DNA from: Bacillus sp. AFS073361
GTDB taxonomy: Bacteria; Bacillota; Bacilli; Bacillales; Cytobacillaceae
Direction: 5' to 3'
DNA length: 56,747 bases
Assembly (NCBI RefSeq): GCF_002567005.1
Contig: NZ_NUZU01000035.1
Location: forward strand, 1 to 56,747
Shown piece after piece: positions 18,733-27,106 of this stretch. Within the stretch, counting starts at the first letter, position 1; each line of letters begins with the position of its first letter. The translations under genes were made by a program, and so were the position numbers. Under the pieces are notes generated by a model that made no database searches, was not told the origin of the DNA, and saw only the letters and a list, made by a program, of their open reading frames with translations.

Positions 18733-19100
18733 AGTAAAACCTCCCCCATTTTATCTCAAAAATATCCTACGTGAGACGAGACTCTAGGGTGCTTACTATT
18801 CTGTACTTTTCACTAAAAACAATACGATGGTGCCTGACACCCGTTTAGGATTTTACACTTTTAGAAAGAATGGGTTAAGGGATGCTTTTAGAAGTAAGCG
18901 GAATTTCTAACGAATCAAAGTACTTACTATTTTTATTGATATTAGCTTCCTAAACTGCTTATGCATCAGCAACGAAATAAATCTCAAACCATATGATAAT
19001 GATTAGATTATTTACGGACGTAGATTTACTTAGTATCACGTTCGGGTCCTAACTCTGCATACTCTTCCCACACAAAATCTGATAAAACGGAGGTTTCTAC
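18733..19100. other. Intergenic gap with one REP-like copy
   Basis: About 370 bp between the divergent ferritin-like and lipoprotein genes. It holds one REP-like 13-mer (18829-18841), a half-conserved Fur-like sequence TGATAATGATTAGAT starting at 18994, and the GGAGG of the gene at 19101. Nothing else is evident. Confidence 0.5.
18829..18841 (+). repeat. REP-like 13-mer, single copy
   Basis: GGTGCCTGACACC in the divergent gap upstream of both flanking genes, not at a gene end as most copies are. Confidence 0.9.
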
Positions 19101-19547
19101 ATGAAAATGAAGGTATTAGGTTTAGCCGCGGCGATTCTTTTTATCCTGAGTGGCTGCTCCATGCTAAATGAGGCGAAGGATACTCTCTCCTATGTAAATG
19201 ATGCATCGGACTATCTAAATAAAGCGACAGCTTTTGCAAATGATGCTCCATCTATTGCGCAACAAGCCGTAAGCGATCAGCAGGCCACAAAAAAACTGCA
19301 AACGATGCTTCAAGAAATGAAACAAGAAATCAATTCATTCAATAAACTTCAAGCACCGGAAATAGCAGCCGACTTACATCAGCAACTTGTTGACCAAAAC
19401 AACAAATTAACTGCTTGCATAGATCTATATTTAAAAAATATCCATAACGGGTTACTCGACCCTTCTACCCTTAAAAACACAGAAATTTTTCAAAGTGTCC
19501 AAGAAATAAGCAACATCCTTGATCAAATAAAACAACTTGGTCAGTAA
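19101..19547 (+). CDS. DUF6376-like lipoprotein
   Basis: 148 residues: lipoprotein signal peptide with lipobox LSGC (Cys at about 19), then a helical, Gln/Asn-rich domain (LNEAKDTLSYVNDASDYLNKA and a C-terminal TEIFQSVQEISNILDQIKQLG). The pattern resembles the DUF6376 group of Bacillus lipoproteins, from memory, and the function is unknown. ATG at 19101 has GGAGG 7 nt upstream. Single gene, ended by the hairpin at 19588. Confidence 0.7.
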   Translation: MKMKVLGLAAAILFILSGCSMLNEAKDTLSYVNDASDYLNKATAFANDAPSIAQQAVSDQQATKKLQTMLQEMKQEINSFNKLQAPEIAADLHQQLVDQNNKLTACIDLYLKNIHNGLLDPSTLKNTEIFQSVQEISNILDQIKQLGQ

Positions 19548-19587
19548 CAGCGAATTCGAACCCTTAGTTTAAGTATTCTATGAATGT

Positions 19588-19632
19588 GGTCACATTGAAT
19601 GGAACTTCTCAATGTGGCCCATTTCATTTTTT
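19588..19632 (+). terminator. Terminator of the lipoprotein gene
   Basis: 11-bp stem GGTCACATTGA/TCAATGTGGCC (19588-19598 with 19609-19619, one wobble), followed by a T-rich tract. Confidence 0.7.
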
Positions 19633-19655
19633 GTATTCTCCTAAATAAAATAGGC

Positions 19656-20153
19656 TTAATGATCTTGTGGTACCTTATACAAGATTAAATTCCACGTTTT
19701 ATCATCAATAGATCCGAAGGTGACCCGGTAATCCTTTTTTTGATACACAAGCGTTTTCCCTGTCTTTTTCCCTTTTGTCGGGTTCCCCATTTTCGCTAAA
19801 ATCTCTTCTCTGGTGATTCCAATCTCGACGTGAAACATGTAAAGTGTTTTTAATTCATCTTCATCAATTACGACCCGTCGATTTTTTATCGTATAGACAT
19901 AGGTATGGATATCTTCGTGATCATGCATTTCTTCATATTTGCCCCAAACTTTTTCGACATCTGCTAAGTGGATTTTTTTATCTAATCGCAGCGGCGTTCC
20001 CACCAGAATCCCCTTTTCAAATCCTTTGATTGTTTCTTTATCTAAAACGATGACATTATCTTTGGATGTGTTGGTGTGAGGTATCTCTTGGGCACATGCC
20101 GCCATTAGTGATACCAGCATAATCGCCACTCCAAGCATTCTCCATTTCTTCAT
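19656..20153 (-). CDS. Lipoprotein with DUF4309-like (YjgB-type) C-terminal domain
   Basis: 165 residues. Signal peptide ending SLMAAC (Cys at about 20, a slightly atypical lipobox), a short polar linker, then a domain beginning GILVGTPLRLDKKIHLADVEKVWGK and ending KTWNLILYKV. The segment GITREEILAKMGNPTK resembles the DUF4309 pattern (B. subtilis YjgB), but this is uncertain. No catalytic motif is seen. Single gene on the minus strand, divergent from the oxidoreductase. Confidence 0.6.
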   Translation of the reverse strand: MKKWRMLGVAIMLVSLMAACAQEIPHTNTSKDNVIVLDKETIKGFEKGILVGTPLRLDKKIHLADVEKVWGKYEEMHDHEDIHTYVYTIKNRRVVIDEDELKTLYMFHVEIGITREEILAKMGNPTKGKKTGKTLVYQKKDYRVTFGSIDDKTWNLILYKVPQDH

Positions 20154-20286
20154 AAACCAATCCCCGCCTCTCGATGGCCACTAAAAATAGCATACCATAT
20201 TTGTTCATATCCAAGAATTTGATGTTATGATAGTAGCAATATTAGAAATTAGCATTTAACACGCGAGGGTCTGTCTCACCCAGAGG

Positions 20287-20340
20287 GACAGCTGTCCACG
20301 AGCGGTGCCTGACACCAAACTCCGAGCGGTGCCTGACACC
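20287..20340 (+). repeat. Tandem REP-like copies (extended element plus one)
   Basis: Extended 30-bp element (20287-20316, with the palindrome GGACAGCTGTCC at its left) and a second 13-mer at 20328-20340, spaced 24 bp apart as direct repeats sharing GAGC before each. They are followed by ACACCAAACACCT-like short repeats to about 20380. They lie about 65 bp upstream of the oxidoreductase start and can be misread as an N-terminal extension (MPDTKL). Confidence 0.9.
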
Positions 20341-20403
20341 AAGCTCTACACCAACACTTACACCAAACACCTACACCAAACACGAAAGGAGATGGATAGG
20401 GCT

Positions 20404-22452
20404 ATGAGTTCTTTTATTCAGGAACGGGAAGGTATTTTTCATGGGGTTTGCCCACTTGATTGTCCGGATCAGTGTGGGTTACTTCTACATAAGGAAAATG
20501 GGAGGATTATTAAAGTGGAGGGTGACCCCGAACATCCGGTCACCAAAGGACATATTTGCAACAAAGTCCGAAATATGGCAGAACGGATTTATGATGAAAA
20601 TCGCTTGAAATACCCGCTAAAACGCACAGGTCTTAAAGGTGAAGGCAAGTTCGAGCGAATCAGCTGGACAGAAGCGATTGAGACCATTACCTCCCGGTGG
20701 AGCAATTTAATAGAATCTAACGGACCGGAAAGCATCCTTCCCTACAGTTTTTACGGAAATATGGGCCGGCTTAATGCCGAGGGAATGGACCGCCGTTTCT
20801 TCCATCGACTCGGGGCTTCCCGATTAGATCAAACCATTTGTTCCGCAGCAGGCTCAGAAGGCTATAAGTACACCATGGGCGGCAGCATCGGCATTGACCC
20901 GGAAGATACAATTGATTCAAAGCTCTTCATTTTTTGGGGAATTAATGCGGCGAGCACCAACATGCATCAAGTCGCCCTTGCTCAAAAAGCCCGGAAACAA
21001 CACGGGGCTAAAATCATCGTTATTGATGTTCTCAAAAATCAAACTGGCAGATTAGCAGATTGGTTTATTCCGATTTTGCCTGGCACGGACAGTGCCCTCG
21101 CTTTGGGAATGATGCACATTCTATTTGCTGAAAACCTGGTCAACCAAGACTTTTTAGAAAAGTATACAATCGGGCACGAGGAACTGCGTGAGCATGTCAT
21201 CCAATATGACCCAATTACCGTTTCTGCGATCACAGGTGTCCCAGTAGAGGATATATACAAACTGGCCCGCTTGTACGGTGAAACATCACCTGCGTTTATT
21301 CGCATCGGTAATGGTCCCCAGCATCATGACAATGGCGGCATGTTCGTCCGGACAATCTCCTGCCTTCCCGCCCTTACAGGCCAATGGCTTGTCAAAGGCG
21401 GCGGCGCAATCAAAGGAAATTCGGCCTATCTGGCACCGAATACCGTGCACTTGCAACGACCGGATCTATTGAAAAATAAACAGACTCGCGTGATCAATAT
21501 GAACCTTCTCGGTGACACGTTACTTGCTCTAGAACCGCCAGTGAAGTCACTTTATGTGTACGGCTCAAATCCTGCCGTGGTAGCACCTAATACAAATAAA
21601 GTCAGAAAAGGTCTAGCGCGCGAAGATTTATTTACGGTGGTCCATGATTTATTTTTAACCGAAACAGCCAAATATGCGGATATCGTTTTACCGGCAACAT
21701 CCTCTTTTGAAAACACTGACATGTACACATCGTATTGGCATCACTACATTCAGTTGCAGCAGCCGATCATTGAACCATTTGCTGAGTCAAAATCCAATGT
21801 TGAGGTGTTCCGATTGCTTGCCGAGGGGATGGATTTCACGGAACCACTCTTTCAGGAAACGGAAGCGGTGATGATTGCACAAGCCTTGGATAATCCACGC
21901 AACCCTTATTTAAACGGGATTAGCTATGAATCATTAGTGGAACAAACATTCATGAAGGCCAAGGTAAAACCGATATTTCCTGGCAAACTGCCAACCCTTA
22001 GTGGAAAAATTGAATTATTTTCTGAGAAGATGAAAAAGGATGGGTATCCCCCATTGCCAACTTACATACCTTTAGAGGACAATGGGGACCACCGATACCA
22101 ATTTGTTCCGGGCCCAAATCATAATTTCTTAAACTCTACCTTTTCCAACAATCAAAAACATATGACATTGGAAAAAGAGCCGAAAGTCTATATGAATCAT
22201 CTTGATGCTTTATCGGAGGGAATTGAAGATGGCGATATGGTTCGAATCTGGAACCAGCGCGGTGAATGTGAATTGAAGGTTTCTGTGGGTGAGCAAGTCC
22301 TGCCAGGAGTCGTGGTGACGCAAGGTCTTTGGGCCGATACAGCCAATGCCGACGCGAAACAGCTAGTAAACGCACTTACTCCCGACCGAATCGCCGATAT
22401 GGGCGGCGGCGCCACCTTCTTCTCAGGGCGTGTAAGTGTATCAAAAAGATAA
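20404..22452 (+). CDS. Molybdopterin-dependent oxidoreductase, YoaE-like
   Basis: 682 residues, DMSO-reductase/formate-dehydrogenase superfamily. N-terminal [4Fe-4S] site with four Cys (VCPLDCPDQCGL then GHICNK), the large central bis-MGD-binding domains (for example CSAAGSEGYKYTMGG and VYGSNPAVVAPN), and a C-terminal molydopterin dinucleotide-binding domain (NHLDALSEGIEDGDMVRIWN). No Tat signal, so it is cytoplasmic; length and plan match B. subtilis YoaE. ATG at 20404 is preferred: AAAGGAG lies 12 nt upstream, while the ATG at 20392 abuts it. A longer in-frame start at 20305 would translate the REP repeats and is rejected. Electron donor unknown. Confidence 0.85.
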   Translation: MSSFIQEREGIFHGVCPLDCPDQCGLLLHKENGRIIKVEGDPEHPVTKGHICNKVRNMAERIYDENRLKYPLKRTGLKGEGKFERISWTEAIETITSRWSNLIESNGPESILPYSFYGNMGRLNAEGMDRRFFHRLGASRLDQTICSAAGSEGYKYTMGGSIGIDPEDTIDSKLFIFWGINAASTNMHQVALAQKARKQHGAKIIVIDVLKNQTGRLADWFIPILPGTDSALALGMMHILFAENLVNQDFLEKYTIGHEELREHVIQYDPITVSAITGVPVEDIYKLARLYGETSPAFIRIGNGPQHHDNGGMFVRTISCLPALTGQWLVKGGGAIKGNSAYLAPNTVHLQRPDLLKNKQTRVINMNLLGDTLLALEPPVKSLYVYGSNPAVVAPNTNKVRKGLAREDLFTVVHDLFLTETAKYADIVLPATSSFENTDMYTSYWHHYIQLQQPIIEPFAESKSNVEVFRLLAEGMDFTEPLFQETEAVMIAQALDNPRNPYLNGISYESLVEQTFMKAKVKPIFPGKLPTLSGKIELFSEKMKKDGYPPLPTYIPLEDNGDHRYQFVPGPNHNFLNSTFSNNQKHMTLEKEPKVYMNHLDALSEGIEDGDMVRIWNQRGECELKVSVGEQVLPGVVVTQGLWADTANADAKQLVNALTPDRIADMGGGATFFSGRVSVSKR

Positions 22453-22456
22453 AAAT

Positions 22457-22488
22457 GGTGCCTGACACCAATTTGGGTGTCAGGCACC
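22457..22488. repeat. Inverted pair of REP-like 13-mers
   Basis: GGTGCCTGACACC (22457-22469) and GGTGTCAGGCACC (22476-22488), 6 nt apart, between convergent oxidoreductase and yitT-like genes. An ACTTAA tandem run follows (about 22490-22515). The arms can pair over 13 bp and may terminate both genes. Confidence 0.93.
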
Positions 22489-22515
22489 AACTTAAACTTA
22501 AAATTAAACTTAAAC

Positions 22516-23358
22516 TTAACTCGCCTTATATCCATGCCCGATCATCTCGTGGACATTGTGGACGGTGACGTAGGCGTTCTTGTCTGTTTCTTTTATTATA
22601 CTTTTCAGCTGGACGATTTCCTGCTTATTGATGACGATGTAGAGGACTTCTCTGTTCTGCCCTGTGTAGCCGCCGCGCCCGTCTAGCACCGTTAACCCTC
22701 GGGACATTCGACTCGTAATATTGGTCAACACCTGCTCAGGCGTATTCGAAATAATCAGTACGGCTACCTTTTCATCCAATCCCTCAACAATGAAATCAAT
22801 CGCTTTTGCCCCGATAAACACAATCAACAGCGTATACATTCCTTTTTCTAAGCCAATAATGAAAATCGATCCCACTACGACTACAATGTCAATAATCAGC
22901 ATCCCCTTGCCAATGCTCCAGCCTAGCAATTGGTTGGTCAGTCTTGCTAAAATCGTTGATCCTCCCGATGTTCCTCCCGTCCGGAAAATCAGCCCCAACC
23001 CTACTCCAACCAGCAAACCAGCAAAGATCGATGCCAAAAATGTATCCTCGGTCAGTCGATGCCCAGCATCCTCCGTTACATACAAACACAACGAGCAGGC
23101 TGCAATCGAAATTAGCGTATATATAAAGGTTCTTTTTTCAAAAAATTTATACCCCACCGCTAACAGCGCCACATTCAAGACAAAATTTACGACACCTGGT
23201 GACCAGTCAAACAAATAGTGGGCAATAATCGTAATCCCTAAAATGCCGCCTTCTGAAAGATGATTGGGAATCGTAAAATAATTGACCCCTAAGGCAAAAA
23301 TGAGCGCCCCTAGTAAAATATATAAAATATCCTTTACCGTCCTCTTCATAAAAACCAT
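22516..23358 (-). CDS. YitT-family membrane protein
   Basis: 280 residues: five or six membrane segments (DUF161/YitT_membrane), then a C-terminal DUF2179 soluble domain (AVLIISNTPEQVLTNI, GYTGQNREVLYIVIN). The N-terminus ILLGALIFALGVNYFTIPNHLSEGGILG is characteristic. Substrate unknown; some relatives are regulators or transporters. Two starts, ATG at 23358 and at 23349, each have a usable GGAG/AAAGG site. Confidence 0.85.
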   Translation of the reverse strand: MVFMKRTVKDILYILLGALIFALGVNYFTIPNHLSEGGILGITIIAHYLFDWSPGVVNFVLNVALLAVGYKFFEKRTFIYTLISIAACSLCLYVTEDAGHRLTEDTFLASIFAGLLVGVGLGLIFRTGGTSGGSTILARLTNQLLGWSIGKGMLIIDIVVVVGSIFIIGLEKGMYTLLIVFIGAKAIDFIVEGLDEKVAVLIISNTPEQVLTNITSRMSRGLTVLDGRGGYTGQNREVLYIVINKQEIVQLKSIIKETDKNAYVTVHNVHEMIGHGYKAS

Positions 23359-23435
23359 CCTTTGTTTCTCCTTATATCACCTAATCTTACCCTAAGAAAT
23401 GTTAGCCATCAATTAACATTTGCGCCATAAGAAAC

Positions 23436-23480
23436 AAAAAAAATACTGCAAGAACCCAATCATTCTCGCAGCATTTTTTC
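23436..23480. terminator. Bidirectional terminator-like hairpin
   Basis: Imperfect stem AAAATACTGC.AGAA/TTCT.GCAG.ATTTT (about 23438-23453 with 23463-23479) with A and T runs. It lies just beyond the DAACS gene stop on the minus strand. Confidence 0.8.
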
Positions 23481-23490
23481 ATCATTTGAT

Positions 23491-23503
23491 GGTGTCAGGC
23501 ACC
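23491..23503 (-). repeat. REP-like 13-mer supplying a stop codon
   Basis: GGTGTCAGGCACC on the plus strand. On the coding (minus) strand, GGT GCC TGA of the repeat are the last two codons and the stop of the DAACS symporter gene. Confidence 0.9.
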
Positions 23504-24772
23504 AAGTTCTTCGCTTTTAAAGGCTTTGTTCAACCAGTTCTTCCCTTCGACTAAGCGTGTGACGAGCATTGCACACACGGTGTTTCCGGTGGAGTTGAGC
23601 AGTGTCGCCGGGGCATCAATGATCGTACTGATTACGGCGATAATGGGCAAGGTTTCTGGCGGGAAGCCATACACACTGATAATTAGCATCTCACCAATCA
23701 TCCCGCCGCCAGGAATCGCCCCCATCACCGCACCGACTAAAAAGGCAACCGCTAAGATGCTTAAAATATTCGGGATACTCGTTAAATCCTTCCCGAACAA
23801 CGCAAATAAGAAGACGATTTTCAGCACACCGCCAAACACGGATCCATCCTTATGCGTATTCGCACCAAGCGGAATAATCGTTTCGGCGATATCCTTTGGC
23901 ACCCCCATCTTTCGAACGGTGGCCAAGTTGACCGGAATACATGCAGCACTTGAGCAAGTGGCAATCGCTGTAACCGATGGTGTAATCGCATGTTTCCAAA
24001 AAACCTTCACACCGTCCTTGCCCCCGGCAATAAAGGCATACAGGGTGAAGAATCCGAAATAATAAATCACGGCAAGTATCAGATATAATACAAAGGAGCG
24101 GGCATACCCCTCTAGAATTTGCGGCCCAAGTTCACCAATCACCGTAGCAAAATAACAGCCTAGTCCAATCGGTGCATAGTACATAATAATACTGACCATC
24201 TTCATCATGACTGCCGTTGCAGCCGATAAAAAGTTAGCCACAGGTTTTGCTTTTTCCCCAACCATCGCAGTGGAAATCCCAAATAGCAGCGAAAAGACAA
24301 TCAATTGCAGCATATTACTTCTTGATAACAATAAATTGAAATCTCCTACCGTAAAGGTGGCAACGAGATGGTCAAGAAACGACAATTTCTCAGGATTATT
24401 CTCAAAAGATGTTTGGCTCATTACCGCTTTAATCGAAGCGATATCGGCATGTTCAATCGGATGAATGATGGAGGCGCCTGTTAAGCCCAAAATCGCTGCC
24501 ACTGAAGCTGTTACTAAGAACACAACCAAAATACTGCCCATGATTTTTCCAAGCCGTTTCATCCCATTCATATTGGCAATCGCAGAAGCAATGCTGAAAA
24601 ACACTAATGGGACGATCATCATGAACATTAAATTTAAGAATAAATCCCCAAACGGCTTAACAAGTGCAGCCTTTGGTCCAAATATCAAACCTGCCGCCCC
24701 GCCCACGATAATAGCAGTTAGCAAGATAAGGGTAAATCGATAATTTTTATAGAATAATTTCAAACCTTTCAC
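23495..24772 (-). CDS. DAACS-family dicarboxylate/amino acid:cation symporter
   Basis: 425 residues, eight predicted membrane segments with re-entrant loops, as in GltP/TcyP-type carriers. Motifs: PLVFFSIASAIANM (about TM2), ATCSSAACIPVNLATVRKMG (HP1 serine-rich region), and IIPLGANTHKDGSVFGG (TM7, with HKDGS where GltP has NMDGT) near LNSTGNTVCAMLV. The TM7 variant suggests a different substrate or cation, possibly cystine or another organic anion. The start is GTG at 24772 with only a weak GAAGGG 2 nt away, so it is not certain. The REP repeat provides its stop. Confidence 0.85.
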   Translation of the reverse strand: MKGLKLFYKNYRFTLILLTAIIVGGAAGLIFGPKAALVKPFGDLFLNLMFMMIVPLVFFSIASAIANMNGMKRLGKIMGSILVVFLVTASVAAILGLTGASIIHPIEHADIASIKAVMSQTSFENNPEKLSFLDHLVATFTVGDFNLLLSRSNMLQLIVFSLLFGISTAMVGEKAKPVANFLSAATAVMMKMVSIIMYYAPIGLGCYFATVIGELGPQILEGYARSFVLYLILAVIYYFGFFTLYAFIAGGKDGVKVFWKHAITPSVTAIATCSSAACIPVNLATVRKMGVPKDIAETIIPLGANTHKDGSVFGGVLKIVFLFALFGKDLTSIPNILSILAVAFLVGAVMGAIPGGGMIGEMLIISVYGFPPETLPIIAVISTIIDAPATLLNSTGNTVCAMLVTRLVEGKNWLNKAFKSEELGA

Positions 24773-25011
24773 AGCCCTTCAATATGTACCTATGAAAATC
24801 ATACCTAAGTTCGACGGACAGGTAAATGAGCAATTAAGTCTAAACCTTGAAACTTATGAACGAAAAATACTTTAACAAAAATGCACATCCCCTATAAATC
24901 TACAAATTTCGAACACGGACAAGCACGGATATTGTCTATATTTTTGTATTTATATTCATTTATTAATAGAACTCCCTTCCATACAATTAAGATAGAAATG
25001 GAGGGATTATT

Positions 25012-25734
25012 CTGAAAAAATTCATAAAAGTATTGATTGCACTAACACTGTTCCTAACGATCCTCATACCTTTTCAAACGGTTTCCTACGCAGCCTCTAC
25101 ATCTTCTGCAACCGTAAATACGAAAGCGCTAAATGTACGTGAAAAGCCTACGACGCATTCCAAGAAAAAAGGCGTCCTCAAAAAAGGCACCAAAGTAACA
25201 GTTTATTCGAAAACCAAATCGGGCTGGTCGCAAATTAAATACAAGTCTAAAAAAGCGTATGTGTCCACAAAGTATTTGAAGTTTATTACCAAACGGGCCA
25301 GCTTCTTGATCGATAAGACCAAAGTCTATACCTATAAAGGGACGGAAGGAAGCTACCAATTAATCCCGACAGGAAAAAAATATGATTCTTGGGATATTTG
25401 GTACTACGCCACTTCTTCTGATAAGCAAAAATTCATTGTCGGCGAAGACAGGAAAGGACTCTATACCGGGTATATTGACTCCGAATATTATATCGATATC
25501 AAATATCCAGCGAAGGTCGGCCTGAAATGGGATATCGGCTATGAGGGAGAAGGACAAGCTCGGATTACCTCCTTAAAAAAGACGGTGAAAACGCCAGCTG
25601 GGACGTTTAAAAACTGTATCGAGGTAAAGGAAGATTCCGGGTATATCTACTACTATGCGAAAAATATCGGGCAGGTGAAAACGGTACGCGACGGAATAAC
25701 CGTCATGGAGTTAGTAAGTTTAAAGAAGAAATAA
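25012..25734 (+). CDS. Secreted SH3b-domain protein, probable CTG start
   Basis: About 240 residues. Signal peptide KKFIKVLIALTLFLTILIPFQTVSYAAST, then a bacterial SH3 domain (ATVNTKALNVREKPTTHSKKKG with GWSQIKYKSKKAYVSTKYLKF) and an uncharacterised C-terminal beta-rich domain (from about 100). It is likely cell-wall associated. The only start that keeps the full signal peptide is CTG at 25012, with GGAGG 7 nt upstream. TTG at 25033 removes the positive KK region. A 5-codon ATG frame at 24998 is out of frame with it. ATT at 25009 is another non-standard option. Confidence 0.75.
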   Translation: MKKFIKVLIALTLFLTILIPFQTVSYAASTSSATVNTKALNVREKPTTHSKKKGVLKKGTKVTVYSKTKSGWSQIKYKSKKAYVSTKYLKFITKRASFLIDKTKVYTYKGTEGSYQLIPTGKKYDSWDIWYYATSSDKQKFIVGEDRKGLYTGYIDSEYYIDIKYPAKVGLKWDIGYEGEGQARITSLKKTVKTPAGTFKNCIEVKEDSGYIYYYAKNIGQVKTVRDGITVMELVSLKKK

Positions 25735-25783
25735 TCTCATTACAAAATAAAGGGTTACTCCCACTAGGAGAGAGTTACTCTTT

Positions 25784-25879
25784 ATGTATATTTGGTTATT
25801 AGCATGGTTTTTTACGGATATTTATACTCTGACACTTCAATGGGTAATGGCTGCGAGGTCAGTATTGTTAGCTGAATAA
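25784..25879 (+). CDS. Possible 31-aa membrane peptide
   Basis: Starts ATG at 25784 and ends TAA at 25877. It reads MYIWLLAWFFTDIYTLTLQ then WVMAARSVLLAE, a single amphipathic or membrane segment. AGGAGAG lies about 11 nt upstream and a strong terminator begins 3 nt after the stop. It is not recognised; the terminator is the best support. Confidence 0.35.
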   Translation: MYIWLLAWFFTDIYTLTLQWVMAARSVLLAE

Positions 25880-25881
25880 AG

Positions 25882-25921
25882 AAAACACTGGCCCGAAAGT
25901 TTTGGAGGCCAGTGTTTTTTA
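25882..25921. terminator. Bidirectional terminator
   Basis: 12-bp perfect stem AAAACACTGGCC/GGCCAGTGTTTT (25882-25893 with 25907-25918), 13-nt loop, T run. It lies between plus-strand genes and convergent galE. Confidence 0.92.
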
Positions 25922-25937
25922 ATAGAGTTATGGTGTT

Positions 25938-25950
25938 GGTGTCAGGCACC
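25938..25950 (-). repeat. REP-like 13-mer, single copy
   Basis: GGTGTCAGGCACC on the plus strand, 4 nt from the galE stop, at its 3' end. Confidence 0.9.
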
Positions 25951-25954
25951 AATT

Positions 25955-26926
25955 TTAATACTGTTGCTGCTGGTGCCATTTCCAGGCATCCTCAATAATT
26001 CTTTCTAAGTTCCGTTCAGCCTTCCAGCCAAGTTCGGAATGAATCTTTTGGGAGGAAGCAACAAGCATGGCTGGGTCTCCGGCACGGCGGTCGGCCATTT
26101 CGACGTTCGCCTCTATACCTGTTACTTTTTCACATGTTTCAATAACTTCTTTCACCGAATAACCTAGACCGTTGCCAAGGTTATAAATCTCAGTTGACTT
26201 CTTCCCAGCCAGTAACGCCTCAAGGGCAAGGATATGCGCACTTGCTAAATCAGTGACATGGATATAATCTCGAATACATGTACCGTCAGCGGTATCATAA
26301 TCTGATCCGAAAACAGCTATCTTTTCTCGCTGCCCTAACAGTTGTTGAAGGACAATCGGAATTAAATGAGTCTCTGGGTCATGGCTCTCGCCGATTACTG
26401 CTGATGCATGGGCACCTGCTGCATTGAAGTATCGCAGAATCACATAGTTTAATCCATAGGATTTCGAGAAATCTGACAGGATTTGTTCAATCATCAGTTT
26501 GGAATGTCCATAAGGATTAATCGGTCTAGTTGGAGTAGTTTCATCAATCAACTCTACATCTGGAATTCCATAGGTAGCAGCTGTTGAAGAGAAAATAAAG
26601 TTTTTAATATTGTTTTTAATCATGACTTTTAACAAGGTAAGAGTAGCAGCCACGTTGTTCTCATAATATTTCAACGGATCAACAACAGACTCCCCGACCA
26701 AGCTAAAGGCTGCAAAGTGCATGACCGCCTTGATTGGGTAACTTTTGAAGATCATTTGTAAATCTTCTTCATTACCTAAATCACCTTCAACAAAGACTGC
26801 CCGGCTGTCCACTGCCGCTCGGTGACCGGTCGTTAAATTATCAAGAACAACCACTTCTTCTGTTTCTACTAATTCCTTCACAAGATGGCTACCAATATAG
26901 CCTGCTCCGCCAACGACGAGAATCAT
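25955..26926 (-). CDS. galE: UDP-glucose 4-epimerase
   Basis: Interconverts UDP-glucose and UDP-galactose for envelope sugars. 323 residues from ATG at 26926, which has AAGGGG about 8 nt upstream; the ATG at 26932 is closer than usual to that site. Motifs: VVGGAGYIGSHLVKEL (NAD binding), FSSTAATYG (catalytic Ser/Thr), PYGHSKLMIE (YxxxK) and YDTADGTCIRDYIHVTDLA. It stands alone, not in a gal operon. Confidence 0.92.
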   Translation of the reverse strand: MILVVGGAGYIGSHLVKELVETEEVVVLDNLTTGHRAAVDSRAVFVEGDLGNEEDLQMIFKSYPIKAVMHFAAFSLVGESVVDPLKYYENNVAATLTLLKVMIKNNIKNFIFSSTAATYGIPDVELIDETTPTRPINPYGHSKLMIEQILSDFSKSYGLNYVILRYFNAAGAHASAVIGESHDPETHLIPIVLQQLLGQREKIAVFGSDYDTADGTCIRDYIHVTDLASAHILALEALLAGKKSTEIYNLGNGLGYSVKEVIETCEKVTGIEANVEMADRRAGDPAMLVASSQKIHSELGWKAERNLERIIEDAWKWHQQQQY

Positions 26927-27041
26927 ATTCATTTCCCCTTAGCTAGAATTTCAATTACTTTCACTATTATAACATTTTGTCGAAAAAACAACATAATTTA
27001 TGAAATTGCAAGAAAAGCGCAGGCGCCCTTCATTGAAAAAG

Positions 27042-27085
27042 GGTGTCAGGCACCATGTGAATTTTTTCACATGGTGCCTGACACC
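27042..27085. repeat. 44-bp REPIN-like palindrome, copy 2
   Basis: GGTGTCAGGCACC (27042-27054) and GGTGCCTGACACC (27073-27085) joined by ATGTGAA-TTTT-TTCACAT. The 20-bp arms are the same as at 15379 and 30656; only the loop differs. It lies upstream of galE and just downstream of the PepSY-TM gene. Confidence 0.95.
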
Positions 27086-27106
27086 CTAACTTAACTGTAC
27101 TCCGTT

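Noticed and set aside
18994..19010. Fur box upstream of the lipoprotein at 19101
   Set aside because: Only one half-site (TGATAAT) is well conserved; the other half matches 4 of 7.
20305..20403. N-terminal extension of the molybdopterin oxidoreductase
   Set aside because: It would translate the REP-like repeats (MPDTKL...) and has no ribosome site or family match; ATG at 20404 fits the family start.
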